Shown in pieces: positions 34,442 to 41,734 of a DNA stretch of 64,000 bases. This DNA comes from Streptomyces sp. YIM 130001. Lineage in GTDB: Bacteria > Actinomycetota > Actinomycetes > Streptomycetales > Streptomycetaceae. Each line of letters begins with the position of its first letter. Position 1 is the stretch's first letter. The position numbers were made by a program, and so were the translations under genes. Location of the stretch: NCBI RefSeq assembly GCF_003574445.1, contig NZ_KZ984562.1, forward strand, positions 154,462 to 218,461. Direction: 5' to 3'. A model generated the notes under the pieces. It was given only the letters and a program-made list of their open reading frames with translations, did no database searches and was not told where the DNA came from.

Positions 34442-35524
34442 GCCTCGCAGCAGCCCGGTCGCCACGCCGACGGGCTGCGCCAGCCACCCGAAGTCGCCGA
34501 GGCCGCCGAGGGCGGTGAGTTCGGCCGCCTCGCCCGCGGACGCGAGGGCCCGCACGTAGGCCGTCGGATCGGTGGACGCGAGGGACAGCGGTGGACGGAC
34601 GCCCGAGATGCCGAGGGCGGCGAGTGCGGCCCGCTGGGTGGTCAGGACCGGCTCCGCGCCGCCGGCGGTGAGCGCACCGGCTGCCGCGCACGCGTCGAGG
34701 GCCACGTGCGCGGTGAGGTCGCAGGAGCCGTCGGGTACGGGCCGGCACTCGCGGCCGTCGCGGAAGCCGGTCAGGGTTCCGAAGGCGGGACGGTCCACGC
34801 GCGCGTGGCTGTAGTCCACGGCGACCGCGAGGCCGGCCGCGAGCGTGCCCACCGCGGCGGCCCAGGCCTCGTCGCGGGTACGGCCCGACTCGGCGCGCAG
34901 ACCGGGCTCGTCGGCCGGCGGCCACCAGCGTTCCAGCCAGCGGGCGTCGGCGGCGGGGGGTGGGCCGGAGAGGGACTCGGTGCCGTCGGGGGTGACGTGG
35001 ACGAGGCGCGGGTGGCCGTCGCGGTCGTTCTCGACGATGTCCAGGGGCACGTTGTCGAGCCATTCGTTGGCGAAGAGCAGGCCGGTGACGTCCTCGGGAG
35101 GCGTGGCGGTCCACTCGATGCGGGGGTCGTCCAGACCGGCCGGGCGGGCCGCGCGTTCCACCGCCCACGCGCGCGTGCGGGACGCCACCGGTGCCGGCAG
35201 TGCGGCGAGCACGCCTGCGGTCAACTCGCCGTGGCCTGCGCCCAGATCCACAAAAGCCAGTTCGTCCGGGTGCCCGAGCGCCTCGTCGACCCGGTGGAGC
35301 AGCCGGGCGACAGCGGCCGCGAACAGCGGTGAGGCGTGCACCGAGGTGCGGAAGTGCCGGCCCGGTCCCTCCGCCCGCAGGTAGAAGCCGCCCGGCCCGT
35401 ACAGCGCCGCCTCGGCGGCCTCCCGCCAGCCGGTCGACCCGCTGTGCGGACGGGCACTCACGCCGTCGTCCGCCCGGTCGCCCGGCCCGTTGTCCTGCCC
35501 GCCGCTCGCCTCATCCGTGGTCAC
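34406..35524 (-). CDS. MidA/NDUFAF7-family SAM-dependent methyltransferase
   Basis: 372 residues. GTG 35524 is supported by a -10-like TAACCT (complement of 35532-35537) seven bases upstream, suggesting a leaderless message; the frame is open to 35566. SAM-binding motif FVDLGAGHGELTAGVL, then LLFANEWLDNVPLDIVE and LAVAVDYSHARVDRP, are the COG1565/DUF185 pattern. The human and Dictyostelium relatives act in complex I assembly by methylating an Arg of the NuoD homologue. The gene overlaps the end of nuoD2 by 36 bp on the opposite strand. Two copies of the CACGCGCGCGTG palindrome lie inside it. Confidence 0.88.
   Translation of the reverse strand: MTTDEASGGQDNGPGDRADDGVSARPHSGSTGWREAAEAALYGPGGFYLRAEGPGRHFRTSVHASPLFAAAVARLLHRVDEALGHPDELAFVDLGAGHGELTAGVLAALPAPVASRTRAWAVERAARPAGLDDPRIEWTATPPEDVTGLLFANEWLDNVPLDIVENDRDGHPRLVHVTPDGTESLSGPPPAADARWLERWWPPADEPGLRAESGRTRDEAWAAAVGTLAAGLAVAVDYSHARVDRPAFGTLTGFRDGRECRPVPDGSCDLTAHVALDACAAAGALTAGGAEPVLTTQRAALAALGISGVRPPLSLASTDPTAYVRALASAGEAAELTALGGLGDFGWLAQPVGVATGLLRGLLVDVPDDEEQ
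34796..34807. repeat. CACGCGCGCGTG palindrome, copy 5 (inside the methyltransferase gene)
   Basis: Exact core with flanks TC on the left and GC on the right; on the coding strand it reads H-A-R-V in DYSHARVDRP, the same reading as in folP and nadB. Confidence 0.7.
35166..35177. repeat. CACGCGCGCGTG palindrome, copy 6 (inside the methyltransferase gene)
   Basis: Exact core in another frame of the same gene, coding T-R-A-W in SRTRAWAVE. Confidence 0.7.
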
Positions 35525-35646
35525 GACAACGAGGTTAGGTCGCGCTACTGGACCGGGAGCCTCCACCTTGGGGAGTACGAGGAGGACGCAGGGATCGGCC
35601 CTGCGGTTGACCCCGGCCCGTGCGTGCCGTACCTACGCTGGGTTAC

Positions 35647-36861
35647 GTGCAGCGCTTCTACGACTTCCTCCGCAGACATCCGACAGGTGTCGACAGTTTC
35701 TGGGCTGTCGTCCTGTTGCTGGTGAGTGTGGTCAGCGTCGCGTCCAACGTGGATGTGAACGGTGAGAGCCCCGGCAGGGGCCCGGAGGCCGTGGCCGTCG
35801 CGGTCACGCTTCTGCTGTCCCTGGTGGTGGCGCTCCGGCGCAGGCTTCCGGAGCGGATGCTGCTCCTCGCCGCGGCGACCGGTGTGATCCAGGTGGTCAC
35901 CGATGTCCAGGTGCTGCCGGCCAACTTCGCCATGCTCGTGATCATCTATTCGACGGCGGCCGAAGGGGCCCCGTGGTCACGCCGGTTCGGGCTCGTGGGC
36001 GGACTGCTCGCGGCGCCCGTCGCCCAGCTGCGCTGGCCCGAGGAAAACGTCAGCGCCGCCGGGAACGTCCTGTTCACCGCCTTCCTGATGGTGCCTTTCG
36101 TGCTCGCCTGGGTGCTCGGCGACTCGATACGCACCCGGCGGGCCTACTTCGCGCAGCTCGAGGAGCGGGCCAACCGTCTGGAGAAGGAGCGCGAGGCGCA
36201 GTCCAAGGTCGCTGTCGCCGCCGAGCGCGCCCGGATCGCCCGCGAGCTGCACGACGTCGTCGCGCACAACGTCTCGGTGATGGTGGTCCAGGCGGACGGG
36301 GCGGCGTACGTCATGGATGCCGCCCCCGACCAAGCGCGCAAGGCCCTGGAGACCATCTCGGGCACCGGCCGCCAGGCCCTCGCGGAGATGCGCCGGCTGC
36401 TCGGCGTGCTGCGTACCGGTGAGCAGCGCGAGACCGGCGAGTACGTGCCACAGCCCGACGTCGAGCAGATCGACGAGCTCGTCGAGCAGTGCCGCGAGTC
36501 GGGTCTGACCGTCGACTTCAAGATCGAGGGCACCCCGCGGCCCTTGCCGAGCGGCGTGGAGCTCACCGCGTACCGCATCGTGCAGGAGGCGCTCACCAAC
36601 ACCCGCAAGCACGGCGGCGACAACGCCGGTGCCAGCGTCCGCATCGTCTACTTCGACGACGGTCTCGGCCTGCTGATCGAGGACGACGGCAAGGGCGCGC
36701 CGCACGAGATGTACGAGGACGGCGGCGCGGACGGCAGCGGCCACGGGCTGATCGGCATGCGGGAGCGCGTCGGTATGGTCGGCGGGACCCTGGACGCGGG
36801 GCCGCGGCCCGGCGGTGGGTTCCGGATCAGTGCCCTGCTGCCCCTCAAGCCCGCCCACTGA
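35647..36861 (+). CDS. Sensor histidine kinase, HisKA_3 (NarL-system) type
   Basis: 404 residues from GTG 35647. A promoter TTGACC (35607-35612), 17 bp, TACCTA (35630-35635) places the start of transcription almost at the GTG. Four to five membrane helices with little extracellular sequence fill the N-terminal ~155 residues, so the signal is probably in or at the membrane. The dimerisation box ERARIARELHDVVAHNVSVMVVQ holds the phosphorylated His202; the ATPase has TAYRIVQEALTNTRKHGG and GHGLIGMRERVGMVGG. Followed after 49 bp by its response regulator. Confidence 0.93.
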   Translation: MQRFYDFLRRHPTGVDSFWAVVLLLVSVVSVASNVDVNGESPGRGPEAVAVAVTLLLSLVVALRRRLPERMLLLAAATGVIQVVTDVQVLPANFAMLVIIYSTAAEGAPWSRRFGLVGGLLAAPVAQLRWPEENVSAAGNVLFTAFLMVPFVLAWVLGDSIRTRRAYFAQLEERANRLEKEREAQSKVAVAAERARIARELHDVVAHNVSVMVVQADGAAYVMDAAPDQARKALETISGTGRQALAEMRRLLGVLRTGEQRETGEYVPQPDVEQIDELVEQCRESGLTVDFKIEGTPRPLPSGVELTAYRIVQEALTNTRKHGGDNAGASVRIVYFDDGLGLLIEDDGKGAPHEMYEDGGADGSGHGLIGMRERVGMVGGTLDAGPRPGGGFRISALLPLKPAH

Positions 36862-36910
36862 CCGTAGCCGTCGCCGGCGCCCCGCCGACGACCCCCTGGA
36901 GGGACCCGCC

Positions 36911-37633
36911 TTGGACAGCCAGCCGATCCGCGTGATGCTCGTCGACGACCAGGTGCTGCTGCGCACCGGTTTCCGTATGGTGCTCGCCGCGCAGCCGGAC
37001 ATGGAGGTGGTCGCCGAGGCGGGCGACGGTGCTGAGGCGCTGGAGGTTCTGCGTTCCACGGCGGTGGACGTGGTCCTGATGGACGTCCGGATGCCGCGCC
37101 TCGACGGCGTCGAGGCGACGACCCGGATCTGCGCGCCCGCCAAGGCCGCGGCGGCGGCCGGCCGCACCGATGCGGAGAAGCACGGCCCGAAGGTGCTCAT
37201 CCTGACCACCTTCGACCTCGACGAGTACGCCTTCTCCGGGCTCAAGGCCGGTGCCTCGGGCTTCATGCTCAAGGACGTGCCGCCCGGTGAGCTGCTCGCC
37301 GCCATCCGCGCCGTGCACAGCGGTGACGCGGTCGTCGCACCGTCCACCACGCGCCGGCTGCTCGACCGCTTCTCGCCGATGCTGCCGCACACCGGGGCGG
37401 GGCCGCAGCACAAGGAGCTGGAGCGGCTCACCGACCGCGAGCGCGAGGTCATGGTCCTGGTCGCCCAGGGCCTCTCGAACGGCGAGATCGCTGCCCGTCT
37501 GGTGCTCTCCGAGGCCACGGTCAAGACCCACGTGGGGCGGATCCTCACCAAGCTCGGCCTGCGCGACCGGGTGCAGGTGGTGGTGCTGGCCTACGAGACG
37601 GGGCTCGTGCGGGCGGGCGGCGGAGCCGGCTGA
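36911..37633 (+). CDS. NarL/FixJ-family response regulator
   Basis: 240 residues with a TTG start at 36911, fixed by GGAGGGA six bases upstream. Receiver domain: acidic pair in MLVDDQ, phospho-acceptor Asp58 in VVLMDVRMPRLDG, LKDVPPGELLAAIRAV at its end; an Ala-rich insert (ICAPAKAAAAAGRTDAEKHG) enlarges the receiver loop after the phosphorylation site, as in many Streptomyces relatives. LuxR-type helix-turn-helix at the C-terminus: LTDREREVMVLVAQGLSNGE and ATVKTHVGRILTKLGLRDR. Target genes are not evident here. Confidence 0.93.
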   Translation: MDSQPIRVMLVDDQVLLRTGFRMVLAAQPDMEVVAEAGDGAEALEVLRSTAVDVVLMDVRMPRLDGVEATTRICAPAKAAAAAGRTDAEKHGPKVLILTTFDLDEYAFSGLKAGASGFMLKDVPPGELLAAIRAVHSGDAVVAPSTTRRLLDRFSPMLPHTGAGPQHKELERLTDREREVMVLVAQGLSNGEIAARLVLSEATVKTHVGRILTKLGLRDRVQVVVLAYETGLVRAGGGAG

Positions 37634-37715
37634 CGCGCTCCCTGGCGCTGTCCGGGGCGTTTTCCGGGGTGCTGTCCCGCGCGCGGGATGGCGGATGCGA
37701 CGGGTTCCGCCTCGC

Positions 37716-38816
37716 TCACCGCAGGACGTTCTCGATGAAGTCGCCGCCGAGCCTGGCCACCGTCGTCAGGTCGAGCTGGTGCAGCACGTACCGCCCGCGC
37801 CGTTGCGTGGTCAGTAGACCGGCCTTCTTGAGCACCGTCAGGTGCCTGGATATCTCCGGCGCCGTCATGCCGTGCGAGTCGGCCAGCTCGCCCGTCGTGT
37901 ACGCGCCGCGGGCCAGGTAGCGGCAGAGCCGGATGCGTACGGGGTGGGCGAGCGCCTCCATGCGCCGGGTCAGCTGATCGACCGACGCGCGCGTGGTGAG
38001 GGCTTCCGCGGCGACCGGGTAGTGCAGCACGGGCTGCCAGCCGTAGCGGTGCAGCACCATCAGGTGCGGGCGGCCGAGGCTGGTCGGCACCATGGCGAGG
38101 CCGCCGGAGCCCGTCGTCGTGTGTCCGTCGGCGAACTTGTCGACGGTGATCCGGGTGCCCTGCTCGTCGAGGTCGACCGCGCGGGACACCGAGGCCAGGG
38201 CGTCGGCCAGTCCGCGGTGCTTGAGCAACTCCTTCTTGTGGCGGACGTCCGCCGCCAGCTCGGGACGCAGCCGGGCCCAGACGTCCGCGAAGAACGCCTC
38301 GTCGCACTCCTCGAGGAGCCGCCGCAGCCAGCCGCGTACGGCGGGCGGTTCGTCGAGCAGGCGGTGCGTGAAGGCGACCTGGTGGGGTCCGCGGGCGGCC
38401 GCCAGGTCCAGGGCGCGACGCCGGGCCGCGGGGTCGCTCAGCACGTCGGGGCCGGGATGCGAGTCCGGGTAGCCGCAGGTGAACTCCAGGGCGGCGTCCA
38501 CGAACTGGCGGTCGGTGAGCTTGTCCAACTGGTCGAGTTCCTCGGCGAGCGTCCCGCCGGGCGCGGCCTCCCGGCCGGGCAGCCCGGCGAACGGCAGGAA
38601 GACGTCGGAGAACGTCGTACGCCACAGGAAGTCCGCCTCGGAGATGCGGTCCGCGAGGCACGGGTCGAGGCACGACGAGACGCCGGCCGACCAGCCGCGC
38701 AGGGACGGGTGATGGCCCGGTTCGCCCAGCGCGTGCAGGGCCATGCCCAGCTCGGCCAGGGGTGAGACCGCGCAGGTGATCCGCTCGGTCCGCAGTCCGC
38801 TGATGTCGATGCTCAC
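37716..38816 (-). CDS. ArsR-type winged-helix regulator with large N-terminal domain (DUF5937-like)
   Basis: 366 residues; GTG 38816 has GGGGGTG seven bases upstream, while the open frame reaches 38879. The N-terminal ~260 residues form a helical domain of unknown role. The C-terminal part is an ArsR winged helix: RMEALAHPVRIRLCRYLARGAYTTGELADSHGMTAPEISRHLTVLKKAGLLTTQRRGRYVLHQLD. No metal-binding cysteine motif of classical ArsR is visible, so the ligand is probably organic. A perfect 11-bp inverted repeat upstream is the likely autoregulatory operator. Confidence 0.86.
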   Translation of the reverse strand: MSIDISGLRTERITCAVSPLAELGMALHALGEPGHHPSLRGWSAGVSSCLDPCLADRISEADFLWRTTFSDVFLPFAGLPGREAAPGGTLAEELDQLDKLTDRQFVDAALEFTCGYPDSHPGPDVLSDPAARRRALDLAAARGPHQVAFTHRLLDEPPAVRGWLRRLLEECDEAFFADVWARLRPELAADVRHKKELLKHRGLADALASVSRAVDLDEQGTRITVDKFADGHTTTGSGGLAMVPTSLGRPHLMVLHRYGWQPVLHYPVAAEALTTRASVDQLTRRMEALAHPVRIRLCRYLARGAYTTGELADSHGMTAPEISRHLTVLKKAGLLTTQRRGRYVLHQLDLTTVARLGGDFIENVLR

Positions 38817-38856
38817 GCTCACACCCCCATGGTGCCGTGTGGGTACGACAACGCCT

Positions 38857-38885
38857 CGTCGATTGACGGCTCCGGTCAATCGACG
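38857..38885. promoter_or_regulatory. 11-bp perfect inverted repeat, operator of the ArsR-type gene
   Basis: CGTCGATTGAC (38857-38867) and GTCAATCGACG (38875-38885) with a 7-base spacer, 41 bp upstream of the regulator start on one side and 100 bp before the small gene on the other. The arms contain TTGAC in both orientations, so the site would also cover a -35 box. Confidence 0.65.
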
Positions 38886-38984
38886 TGACCGGACGGGACG
38901 GGCGGGCGCAGTGTCGGTGATGTCCGGGGGCCGACGGTCCCCGGAGGCCGTTCACCGCTCGTGACCAGCACCGGAGGCATCACC

Positions 38985-39170
38985 ATGAGCATCACTTCGA
39001 CCCACGCACTCGACGTCTACCGCGCCGTGCAGCGCGGCGAGGCCATCCCGCCGGCTCCGGGCCGGGACGACTGGCGCGTCATCGCGGAACTGCGGGACGC
39101 GCGCAGGGCGGCCAGGCCGGCGCATCGCCCGGGACTGCTCGCCCGGCTGCTCCGCCGTCGCGTCGCGTGA
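38985..39170 (+). CDS. Small Arg-rich protein, unknown
   Basis: 61 residues from the ATG at 38985, which follows ACCGGAGGCATCACC; the frame is open from a GTG at 38961. The N-terminal half (SITSTHALDVYRAVQRGEAI) is mixed helical; the C-terminal half is strongly basic (RDARRAARPAHRPGLLARLLRRRVA), suggesting nucleic-acid or membrane contact. Divergent from the ArsR-type regulator and possibly controlled by the same operator. No family recognised. Confidence 0.6.
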   Translation: MSITSTHALDVYRAVQRGEAIPPAPGRDDWRVIAELRDARRAARPAHRPGLLARLLRRRVA

Positions 39171-39217
39171 GCTCCCGTGTCCGGGGGCCGTGTACCGGTC
39201 CTCTCGCGCGAGCCCTG

Positions 39218-39299
39218 CGGGGCATCCGGCGGACGACGTCCACGACCGAGGCGTGGACGTCGTCCGCCGTTGCGTTCCACTCGGCCACCGGATGCCCCG
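39218..39299. repeat. Long interrupted hairpin
   Basis: Inner arms CGGCGGACGACGTCCACG (39227-39244) and CGTGGACGTCGTCCGCCG (39252-39269) are perfectly complementary over 18 bp with a 7-base loop. Outer arms CGGGGCATCCGG (39218-39229) and CCGGATGCCCCG (39288-39299) extend the stem after an 18-base bulge on the right side. Could be a strong terminator or a structured RNA. Confidence 0.75.
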
Positions 39300-39305
39300 T
39301 AAGCA

Positions 39306-39383
39306 CCGGGAACTGACTCGTGAGAACCGGGAACTGACGCGTGAGCACCGGGAACCGACGCGTGAGAACCGGGAACCGACGCG
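39306..39383. repeat. 21-bp tandem repeat, nearly four units
   Basis: Units begin at 39306, 39327, 39348 and 39369 (last one partial). Each starts CCGGGAAC and continues with yGACkCGTGAGmA; changes are confined to a few positions. On the minus strand the unit would code a 7-residue repeat, but no supported gene covers it. Confidence 0.75.
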
Positions 39384-39408
39384 GCATCGCACACCGCGTG
39401 CTCCAAGC

Positions 39409-39498
39409 CTCGGGCTACACGCGCGCATGAAGCCCGCTCCGGCCGTGCTTGAGCGGCCCGAACGGACCGGCTCGGGCTACACGCGCCCGTGAAGCCCG
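39409..39498. repeat. Two 28-bp palindromic units in direct repeat
   Basis: Copies at 39409-39436 and 39471-39498 differ at two bases. Each has arms CGGGCT and AGCCCG around a centre related to CACGCGCGCGTG (ACACGCGCGCATGA in the first). Confidence 0.65.
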
Positions 39499-39533
39499 TC
39501 CTCCGCGCGGTCCTGCGGCAGCGCATCGGCGAT

Positions 39534-39545
39534 CACGCGCGCGTG
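39534..39545. repeat. CACGCGCGCGTG palindrome, copy 7 (intergenic)
   Basis: Exact 12-bp core, 36 bp after the second palindromic unit, within the repeat-rich block. Confidence 0.7.
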
Positions 39546-39785
39546 GCCGGCGCCGCACGCGCCCTTCCGCCCGGCTTGTCCGCACTGTCCGTCGAGCCGC
39601 CTCCCGCGTGGAGGTAACCGTCCACAGGCCGCGTCGTACGCGCGTACGATGACCCACAGCCTGTGGACAACTTCGGCCACCCGGCAACGGCCTGTGGAAG
39701 GCCCGGTACCCGCCCGAGGGCTCGCGTTAGCATGACGAGAAACGTCCGGTACCCCATGCGGACTGGAACGGAAGGCCGTCGTCGC

Positions 39786-40742
39786 GTGAACCAACCACAA
39801 CAGCCCGACCCGAGAGACCGCCCGGCCAGGCTCACCGTCGGCGTCGTCGGCGCGGGCCGTGTCGGCCCCGCGCTCGCCGCCGCGCTCAAGCTCGCCGGGC
39901 ACCGGCCGGTCGCCGCCTCCGGAGTCTCGGAGACCTCGGTGCGACGGGCCGCGACCCTGCTGCCTGACGTCCCCCTGGTGTCACCCGCCGAGGTGCTCGC
40001 GCGCGCGGACCTCGTCCTGCTGACCGTCCCCGACGACGCTCTGCCGGGCCTCGTCGAAGGCCTCGCGGAGACCGGCGCGGTACGGCCCGGCCAGCTGGTC
40101 GTGCACACCTCGGGACGCCACGGGGTCGGCGTCCTCGAGCCGGTGCTGCGGGCCGGCGGTCTGCCGCTCGCGCTGCACCCCGCGATGACGTTCACCGGCA
40201 CCTCCGTGGACGTGCAGCGGCTGGCCGGCTGTTCGTTCGGCGTGACCGCTCCCGACGAGCTGCGGCTCGCGGCCCAGGCCCTCGTGATCGAGATGGGCGG
40301 CGAACCGGAGTGGATCGAGGAACATGCCAGGCCGCTGTATCACGCGGCCCTCGCGCTCGGCGCGAACCACCTGGTCACCCTGGTCGCCGAGGCCATGGAC
40401 CTGCTCCGCGCGGCCGGCGTCGAGGCGCCCGACCGGATGCTCGGCCCGCTGCTCGGCGCAGCCCTGGACAACGCCCTGCGGTCCGGAGACGGCGCACTGA
40501 CCGGCCCCGTCGCGCGCGGTGACGCCGGTACGGTCGCGGCGCACGTCGCCGAGCTCCGCACCCACGCACCCGGCACCGTCCCCGGCTACCTCGCCATGGC
40601 CCGTGCCACCGCCGACCGCGCCCTGGCGTACGGCCTGTTGAAGCCGGAGCTCGCCGAGGACCTGCTCGGCGTACTGGCGCACGGTGCCGATGGAGCCGCC
40701 GGCTCCGGCACCACCGGCAGCGCCGGAGGCGACCCCCGATGA
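39786..40742 (+). CDS. Rossmann-fold/DUF2520 oxidoreductase-like protein, first gene of the panC-nadBC operon
   Basis: 318 residues from GTG 39786 (GGAAGG upstream). The N-terminal NAD(P)-binding motif TVGVVGAGRVGPALAAALKLAGH and LVLLTVPDDALPGLVEGLA fit the Rossmann-like domain, followed by the helical DUF2520 part (HPAMTFTG, ARPLYHAALALGANHLVTLVAEA). The fold resembles ketopantoate reductase, and it is translationally coupled to panC (ATGA), so a reductase step in pantothenate synthesis is a reasonable but untested idea. The tail is Gly/Ala/Thr-rich. Confidence 0.88.
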   Translation: MNQPQQPDPRDRPARLTVGVVGAGRVGPALAAALKLAGHRPVAASGVSETSVRRAATLLPDVPLVSPAEVLARADLVLLTVPDDALPGLVEGLAETGAVRPGQLVVHTSGRHGVGVLEPVLRAGGLPLALHPAMTFTGTSVDVQRLAGCSFGVTAPDELRLAAQALVIEMGGEPEWIEEHARPLYHAALALGANHLVTLVAEAMDLLRAAGVEAPDRMLGPLLGAALDNALRSGDGALTGPVARGDAGTVAAHVAELRTHAPGTVPGYLAMARATADRALAYGLLKPELAEDLLGVLAHGADGAAGSGTTGSAGGDPR

Positions 40743-41734
40743 CCGTGCTGCTGCACACCGCCGCCGAGCTGCGCGCACTGGGCCGCCCCGGCACCGGCCG
40801 CCGCGCGGTCGTGATGACCATGGGCGCCCTCCACGACGGCCACGCGGGCCTGATCCGGGCCGCCCGGGAGGTCGCCGACCAGGTCGTGGTCACCGTCTTC
40901 GTCAATCCTCTGCAGTTCGGCGCCGGCGAGGACCTCGACCGCTACCCGCGCACCCTGGACTCCGACGTACGGGTCGCCGGACAGGCCGGAGCCGACGTCG
41001 TGTTCGCTCCGGACGCGGACGAGGTCTACCCGGGCGGCGATCCCCAGGTGCGGATCTCCGCGGGCCCCATGGGCGAGCGCCTCGAAGGGGCCGTACGCCC
41101 GGGCCACTTCGACGGCATGCTCACCGTCGTGGCCAAGCTGCTGCACCTCACGGACCCCGACATCGCGCTCTACGGCCAGAAGGACGCGCAGCAGCTGGCG
41201 CTCATCCGCCGCATGGTCCGCGACCTCAACTTCCCGGTCGACGTCCGCGCGGTGCCGACGGTCCGCGACACCGACGGCCTGGCCCTGTCCAGTCGTAACC
41301 GCTATCTCTCCCTCGGCGAGCGGCACACCGCCCTTGCCCTGTCCCGCGCCCTGTACGCGGGCCGAGACCGGCTCACCGCCCAGACCGCCCTGCACGCGCG
41401 CGCCCAGGCCGCGCCGGCACCACGCGCGCGTGCCGACGCCCTGACGGCACTCGGCGAGGCCCGCGCGGCCGCCGATCTGAATGCCGTGGCGCAGTCCGCG
41501 GGCGGCGGCCCCGCCGCCGTCAGAGCCGCGGCGCGCGCCGTGCTCGACGAGGCGGACCACGCCCAACCACCGCTGAGCCTGGACTACTTGGCCCTGGTCG
41601 ACCCGTCGGACTTCACCGAGGTGGCGAACGACTACACGGGCGAGGCCGTCCTCGCGGTCGCCGCCCGCGTCGGCAGCACCCGCCTGATCGACAACCTGCC
41701 GCTCACCTTCGGACCGTTCGGAGCCGCCCGATGA
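40739..41734 (+). CDS. panC: Pantothenate synthetase
   Basis: 331 residues, ATG overlapping the previous stop. The nucleotidyl-transferase motif VMTMGALHDGHAGLIRAA, then VFVNPLQFGAGEDLDRYPR, the substrate loop FDGMLTVVAKLLHL and YGQKDAQQLALIRRMVRDL are intact. Joins pantoate and beta-alanine using ATP. The protein is longer than the usual ~280 residues because of an Ala/Arg-rich insert (about residues 218-275) that contains HARAQAAPAPRARAD; the DNA there carries a CACGCGCGCGTG copy and a near-copy. Coupled by ATGA to nadB. Confidence 0.95.
   Translation: MTVLLHTAAELRALGRPGTGRRAVVMTMGALHDGHAGLIRAAREVADQVVVTVFVNPLQFGAGEDLDRYPRTLDSDVRVAGQAGADVVFAPDADEVYPGGDPQVRISAGPMGERLEGAVRPGHFDGMLTVVAKLLHLTDPDIALYGQKDAQQLALIRRMVRDLNFPVDVRAVPTVRDTDGLALSSRNRYLSLGERHTALALSRALYAGRDRLTAQTALHARAQAAPAPRARADALTALGEARAAADLNAVAQSAGGGPAAVRAAARAVLDEADHAQPPLSLDYLALVDPSDFTEVANDYTGEAVLAVAARVGSTRLIDNLPLTFGPFGAAR
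41421..41432. repeat. CACGCGCGCGTG palindrome, copy 8 (inside panC)
   Basis: Exact core in the variable Ala/Arg-rich insert of panC, coding P-R-A-R-A; a near-copy (CACGCGCGCG) lies about 25 bp upstream. Confidence 0.7.

Larger units (their letters stand above)
39171..39785. other. Repeat-rich intergenic block of 615 bp
   Basis: No convincing gene: the open frames here are short, Arg-rich and run through repeats. It holds, in order, a long interrupted hairpin (39218-39299), four 21-bp tandem units (39306-39383), two 28-bp palindromic units (39409-39498), a CACGCGCGCGTG copy (39534-39545), and the promoter region of the next operon. Confidence 0.7.

Noticed and set aside
37677..37690. TCCCGCGCGCGGGA palindrome after the response regulator gene as another copy of the repeat family
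   Set aside because: It shares only the central GCGCGC and lacks the CAC/GTG ends that define the family; G/C-only palindromes of this kind are expected by chance.
39190..39902. Several short open frames in the repeat-rich block, including one coding a 7-residue tandem repeat
   Set aside because: They overlap each other on both strands, run through the hairpin and tandem repeats, are Arg/Pro-rich and lack convincing starts.
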